In this document: one piece after another, positions 5,830-8,911 of the stretch
How the letters are laid out: every line of letters begins with the position of its first letter
How positions within the stretch are numbered: the stretch's first letter is position 1
Assembly (NCBI GenBank): GCA_945875065.1
Contig: CAMCJC010000089.1
Location: 1-8,911, forward strand
Length of the DNA stretch: 8,911 nt
Direction of reading: 5' to 3'
Origin: an uncultured Propionibacteriaceae bacterium
GTDB taxonomy: Bacteria; Actinomycetota; Actinomycetes; Propionibacteriales; Propionibacteriaceae
Notes under the pieces: model-generated
Database searches by the model: none
Told to the model about the DNA's origin: nothing
The model's input: the letters and a program-made list of their open reading frames with translations, nothing else
Made by a program: the position numbers and the translations under genes

Positions 5830-7382
5830 CAGGCCCCCTTCGCGTGAGCAGTGGAACGGCGGCGGCGCCCGAGCAACGAATCGCGGCTGACGCCCATGTG
5901 CGAGGCATCAAGACCGGACAGCTTGTGGCCCTGGCCAAAGAACTTGGTGTAGCCCAGCAGCTGGACGACCGGTTTGGTGAAGAAGAAACAGACCGCCAAG
6001 TCGATCAGGGTGGTCAATCCGAGCGAAAACGCGAAGCCCTTCACGCCGCCGACCGCGAGGATGAACAACACCAGGGCCGACAGAATCGAGACCATGTCGG
6101 CGACGATGATCGTCGACCGGGCTTTCTCCCAGCCTGTCGTAAGAGCCGATTTGAGGCTACGGCCGTCGCGGATCTCGTCTCTGATGCGCTCGAAGTAGAT
6201 GACGAACGAGTCCGCTGTCACGCCGATCGCGACGATCGCGCCGGCGATGGCCGGCAGGTTCAGGGCAAAGCCCATCGCCTCGCCGAGGATCACCATCGAC
6301 GCGTAGGTGACGACCGCGGCGACGGCCAGGGAACCCACGACGACGATCCCGAGGCCGCGGTAGTACACGAAACAGTAGGCGATGACCAGTGCCAGGCCGA
6401 TCGCGCCGGCCAGCAGACCGACGCGCAGCTGCTCCCCACCAAGGGTCGCGGAGACCGTCTCGACCTGGGACGGCTCGAAGTTCAGTGGCAGGGAACCGAA
6501 CTTGAGGACGTTGGCGAGCGAGGCCGCCGACTCAGGCGTGAAGTTGCCCGAGATCTGAGCCTGACCGTCGTTGATGGCGCTCTGCACCACGGCGTTCGAC
6601 TCGACCACCCCGTCGAGGACGACGGCGAACTGGTTCGTCGGATTGGACTTGGCCACCAGGGACGTGGTCAAGGCACGCAGGGATTCCGTCCCCTCCGAGT
6701 CGAATGTGAGGGTGACGACGCTGGAGACCTCTCCCTGCGGTACGCCGGAAGCGGCGTTGGTTACGCGTTCACCCACCAAGGCCACCGGGCCAAGCAGGAA
6801 CTTGGTGTTCTTCTCTCGGTTGCAGGCGACCGTCGCCTGATCCAGCTTCGTCGCGATCTCGTCGCCGCACTGGTAGACCTGGAAGGCCTGCGCGTCGGCT
6901 GGGGTCTGCGCATACGCCAGGACGTCGGCGATCGGCAGCTGGGTGCCCACATCGCTGGGATCCGGTTTGGGCGTTGGCAGTTTGTCGTAGCCCGAGTCGG
7001 GTTGCTCGCCCACTTGAGCGATCTGCAGGACGGGGCGGAACGCGAGTTGGGCGGTGCTTCCGATTAGGTTGACCAGGTCGTCGCGCTGCACGTTCGGAGC
7101 GGAGACGACGATGTCGCGGTCGCCTGAGATGGTGACCGACGCCTCGCTGACCCCGAGACTGTCAACGCGGTTCTGGATGATGCCGCGGGCGAGTTCCATG
7201 TTGTCGGGGTCGACCTGGGGGTTGGTGGCGGTCAGTGTGATCGTCATGCCGCCTTTCAGGTCGAGACCCAACTTCGGCGTCCAGATCTTGCCCAGCGCCA
7301 TGATCCCGAACAGGCTGGCCGCAGCCAGTAGGAAGATCGCCAAGGTCAGCCCCGGGCGGGACTTTCGAGACTTCGTGGCCAT
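5829..7382 (-). CDS. secD: Protein translocase subunit SecD
   Basis: SecD is the larger partner of SecF in the proton-driven Sec accessory complex. The 517 residues start with a basic segment and TM1 at about 11-31. LGLDLKGGMTITL (38-50) and the first extracytoplasmic region with the NRVDSLGVSEASV motif (71-83) follow. The head region spans roughly 110-310 and carries an insertion with two cysteines (C172, C187). The five-TM C-terminal bundle is at about 320-475. GVTADSFVIYFERIRDE (387-403) contains D391, matching the proton-path aspartate of E. coli SecD (D519) and the form typical of actinobacterial SecD. It ends with a short Arg-rich cytoplasmic tail (GRRRRS). The length is shorter than E. 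coli SecD and usual for actinobacteria. The ATG lies 4 nt after the yajC TAG behind a purine-rich GGAGAAGAG within the yajC end. Confidence 0.97.
   Translation of the reverse strand: MATKSRKSRPGLTLAIFLLAAASLFGIMALGKIWTPKLGLDLKGGMTITLTATNPQVDPDNMELARGIIQNRVDSLGVSEASVTISGDRDIVVSAPNVQRDDLVNLIGSTAQLAFRPVLQIAQVGEQPDSGYDKLPTPKPDPSDVGTQLPIADVLAYAQTPADAQAFQVYQCGDEIATKLDQATVACNREKNTKFLLGPVALVGERVTNAASGVPQGEVSSVVTLTFDSEGTESLRALTTSLVAKSNPTNQFAVVLDGVVESNAVVQSAINDGQAQISGNFTPESAASLANVLKFGSLPLNFEPSQVETVSATLGGEQLRVGLLAGAIGLALVIAYCFVYYRGLGIVVVGSLAVAAVVTYASMVILGEAMGFALNLPAIAGAIVAIGVTADSFVIYFERIRDEIRDGRSLKSALTTGWEKARSTIIVADMVSILSALVLFILAVGGVKGFAFSLGLTTLIDLAVCFFFTKPVVQLLGYTKFFGQGHKLSGLDASHMGVSRDSLLGRRRRSTAHAKGA
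5834..5840 (-). promoter_or_regulatory. Ribosome binding site of secF inside the end of secD
   Basis: AAGGGGG on the minus strand, read from 5840 to 5834, lies 4 nt before the secF ATG at 5829. It overlaps the last two sense codons of secD. It supports the ATG at 5829 as the secF start despite the 1-nt overlap with the secD stop. Confidence 0.6.
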
Positions 7383-7386
7383 GGGG

Positions 7387-7782
7387 CTAGCTCTTCTCCG
7401 AAGGAGCCTCGTCCGATCCAGCAGCGAGGGTCTCGTCCACCAGGGTGTCCTCGTCGGCCAGCTCCTCGAGAGCAGGCCCGTCTTCGGGGGCCTCGTCGGT
7501 GAACTCGAACTCCTCCTCGTCGGCCGTGATGACCTTCACGATCGCCGGCTTGACGATGGTCACCTCAGTGCCGGGCGCCAACTCGACGATGGCCTGACGC
7601 TCGCCAATGTGGGTGAGCGTGCCGAACAGGCCGCTCTGCAGCATCACGCGAGTGCCGGGTTCGAGCGAGTTCATCGTCTCCTGATGTTCACGCATCCGCT
7701 TTTGCTGCGGACGGATCATCATGAAATACACCGCGACCCCGAAGGCGAGGAGCAGGAACAGGAAGTCAAAGCCTGGAGGCAT
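7387..7782 (-). CDS. yajC: Preprotein translocase subunit YajC
   Basis: YajC is a small single-pass membrane protein that associates with SecD-SecF; its exact contribution is unclear. The 131 residues have one membrane segment right at the N-terminus (about 4-21), the family motif MMIRPQQKRMREH (21-33), the small GTRVMLQSGLFGTL fold (43-56), and an acidic tail with 19 Asp/Glu and one Lys in residues 88-131. I chose the ATG at 7782 because AAGGA lies 6 nt upstream and because YajC proteins begin just before the membrane helix. The frame also opens from a TTG at 7836 that overlaps the ruvB stop (TTGA). That start would add 18 polar residues (SYPDRRRITLTDF...) before the membrane segment and has no Shine-Dalgarno, so it is less likely. 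The stop lies 4 nt before secD. Confidence 0.92.
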   Translation of the reverse strand: MPPGFDFLFLLLAFGVAVYFMMIRPQQKRMREHQETMNSLEPGTRVMLQSGLFGTLTHIGERQAIVELAPGTEVTIVKPAIVKVITADEEEFEFTDEAPEDGPALEELADEDTLVDETLAAGSDEAPSEKS

Positions 7783-7788
7783 GGAATG

Positions 7789-7793
7789 TCCTT
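7789..7793 (-). promoter_or_regulatory. Ribosome binding site deciding the yajC start
   Basis: AAGGA on the minus strand is separated by 6 nt (CATTCC) from the ATG at 7782. No comparable site precedes the alternative TTG at 7836. The 50 bases between ruvB and yajC (7783-7832) otherwise show only a weak 5-bp inverted repeat (7798-7802 with 7816-7820). Confidence 0.65.
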
Positions 7794-7832
7794 GAAAGTC
7801 GGTAAGCGTAATTCGCCGACGGTCAGGATAGC

Positions 7833-8849
7833 TCAAACGAACAACGGAGTCTCGCCCGCCGGCGGCTCTAGTCGCATGTGGCGCCAGCCCGCCGTGGTCG
7901 CCACCCGCCCCCGTGGCGTGCGCATCATCAGGCCCTCACGGATCAGGAAGGGTTCGGCCACCTCCGAAACGGTCTCCGTTTCCTCGCCTACGCTGAGCGC
8001 CAGCGTGGACAGCCCAACGGGCCCCCCGCCGAAGAGGGTGCAGAGGTTTCCTAGGACGGCGCGGTCGAGCCGGTCGAGCCCCCGCTCGTCCACCTCATAC
8101 AGTTCCAGGGCGGCTCGCGCGTGGGCAACCGTCACGAAATCCTCACCGGCGACCTGGGTGTAGTCCCGCACGCGCCTCAGCAATCGGTTCGCGATGCGCG
8201 GGGTGCCCCTGGAACGGCTGGCGATCTCTTGATCCGCCCCGTCGGCGAGGCGCACCCCGAGCTTCCCGGCGGAGGCCGCGACGATGCCCGCCAAGTCCGC
8301 GGCGTCGTAGAACTCGAGCTGGCCTGTGAAGCCGAACCGATCCCGCAGCGGCCCGGGCAGTAGGCCCGCACGCGTCGTCGCCCCGACGAGCGTGAACGGC
8401 GGGAGGTCGATAGGGATCGCGGTAGCGCCGGGCCCCTTGCCGACGATGACGTCGACGCGGAAGTCTTCCATCGCCAGGTAGAGCATCTCCTCGGCCGGCC
8501 TGGCGAGGCGATGAATCTCGTCGAGGAACAGCACATCCCCGGCATCCAGCCCGGAAAGGATCGCGGCGAGGTCGCCCGCGTGCTGGATCGCCGGCCCGGA
8601 CGAGATACGCAGGTTCACGCCGAGCTCGGCGGCGATGATCATGGCCAATGTCGTCTTCCCGAGCCCGGGCGGCCCGGAAAGCAGCACGTGGTCGGGGCTC
8701 GTGCCGCGATGCCGGGCGGCGTCGAGCACGAGGCCGAGCTGGTCTCGGACCCGGGGTTGGCCCTCGAACTCGGCTAGGGCCTTCGGGCGGAGCGCGGCCT
8801 CGAAGTCCTTCTCTTCGAACCGGGGCTGGGGGTCTACCGCAGAGTCCAT
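7833..8849 (-). CDS. ruvB: Holliday junction branch migration ATPase RuvB
   Basis: RuvB is the hexameric AAA+ motor that, loaded by RuvA, drives branch migration of Holliday junctions during recombinational repair. The 338 residues match the usual length. They show Walker A GPPGLGKTT (59-67), GPAIQ before the DNA-facing region, Walker B LFLDEIH (107-113), sensor GATTRAG (156-162), the arginine finger in LRDRFGF (R171 at the conserved place), the sensor-2 region SRGTPRIANRLLRRVRD, and a C-terminal winged helix with EPFLIREGLMMRTPRGR. All catalytic motifs are intact. The ATG is 7 nt after the ruvA stop, behind an AGGGA ribosome binding site. ruvC would be expected further upstream, off the window to the right. 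Confidence 0.98.
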   Translation of the reverse strand: MDSAVDPQPRFEEKDFEAALRPKALAEFEGQPRVRDQLGLVLDAARHRGTSPDHVLLSGPPGLGKTTLAMIIAAELGVNLRISSGPAIQHAGDLAAILSGLDAGDVLFLDEIHRLARPAEEMLYLAMEDFRVDVIVGKGPGATAIPIDLPPFTLVGATTRAGLLPGPLRDRFGFTGQLEFYDAADLAGIVAASAGKLGVRLADGADQEIASRSRGTPRIANRLLRRVRDYTQVAGEDFVTVAHARAALELYEVDERGLDRLDRAVLGNLCTLFGGGPVGLSTLALSVGEETETVSEVAEPFLIREGLMMRTPRGRVATTAGWRHMRLEPPAGETPLFV

Positions 8850-8853
8850 AGCG

Positions 8854-8858
8854 TCCCT
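8854..8858 (-). promoter_or_regulatory. Ribosome binding site of ruvB overlapping the ruvA stop
   Basis: AGGGA on the minus strand starts inside the ruvA TAG and ends 4 nt before the ruvB ATG at 8849. This ties ruvB translation closely to the end of ruvA and supports the chosen start. Confidence 0.6.
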
Positions 8859-8911
8859 ATCGCTTCGCCAGTGCGTGCAGCGCCGCTCGCATCAGCTGGG
8901 TGGTGGTGGCG
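8857..8911 (-). CDS. ruvA: Holliday junction branch migration protein RuvA (last 17 codons only)
   Basis: Translating the minus strand from the right edge gives ATTTQLMRAALHALAKR followed by TAG at 8857-8859. The LMRAALHALAKR ending resembles the C-terminal helix of RuvA domain III (pattern LxRxALxxLGR), the part that contacts RuvB. It lies 7 nt before ruvB, where ruvA is expected. The rest of the gene is off the window, so identification rests on position and this short tail. Confidence 0.8.
   Translation of the reverse strand, partial: ATTTQLMRAALHALAKR

Noticed and set aside
5805..7067. 420-codon open frame on the + strand opposite secD
   Set aside because: It is antisense to intact secD, very rich in Arg, Asp and Gly with no domain or hydrophobic core, and is best explained by the third-position G/C bias of secD.
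7798..7820. Inverted repeat GTCGG/CCGAC in the ruvB-yajC gap, considered as a terminator or attenuator
   Set aside because: It has only 5 pairs, a 13-nt loop and no T-run, which is too weak to call, and it lies inside a co-directional operon.
7054..8163. 369-codon open frame on the + strand across secD, yajC and ruvB
   Set aside because: It crosses three real genes and the gaps between them, and its low-complexity Arg/Ser-rich end is typical of a shadow frame.
8888..8911. Run of ACC triplets (minus strand) near the right edge, considered as a simple repeat
   Set aside because: It is three threonine codons in the C-terminal part of RuvA, too short to be a meaningful tandem repeat.

Overview
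The window is a compact block of chromosomal housekeeping genes from a high-G+C Gram-positive bacterium (Actinomycetota). Four things point there: strong G/C bias at third codon positions; the gene order ruvA-ruvB-yajC-secD-secF-apt-(channel)-rel; a long Rel protein with the RFKD synthetase signature; and a SecD with the GVTADSFVIYFERI motif and a two-cysteine periplasmic insertion. A lineage near Propionibacteriaceae is possible, but that is a guess and the sequence alone does not settle it. There is no phage, insertion sequence, CRISPR array, tRNA or rRNA, and no gene-free stretch longer than about 50 bases.

Layout from left to right. Bases 1-777 (+ strand) hold the 3' part of a coiled-coil-rich DUF349 protein whose start lies off the window. 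It converges on rel, and a 15-bp hairpin at 785-819 sits between them with the rel stop codon in its loop. Everything from 800 to 8911 is on the minus strand and looks like one operon transcribed from right to left: ruvA (only the last 17 codons), ruvB, yajC, secD, secF, apt, a two-TM potassium channel with a cytoplasmic RCK domain, and rel. Junctions are very tight: 7 nt, 50 nt, 4 nt, a 1-nt overlap (TGATG), a 4-nt overlap (ATGA), 4 nt and 35 nt. This implies co-transcription and translational coupling for most of the chain.

Functionally the operon joins Holliday-junction branch migration (RuvAB), the Sec accessory complex (YajC-SecD-SecF), adenine salvage (Apt), potassium flux (channel) and the stringent response (Rel). 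Most of this is conserved and well known. The least ordinary part is the channel gene between apt and rel. Inside it, the best Shine-Dalgarno sequence I found in the window (GGAGG, 6-nt spacer) precedes an in-frame ATG exactly at the beginning of the RCK domain. This suggests that a free RCK subunit may be made as well as the full channel, as is established for the archaeal channel MthK. Other signals worth checking are a leaderless-type -10 box at the rel start, a 16-bp perfect palindrome in the first codons of apt, and the strand-asymmetric convergent terminator. I saw no wholly unknown multi-gene system here.
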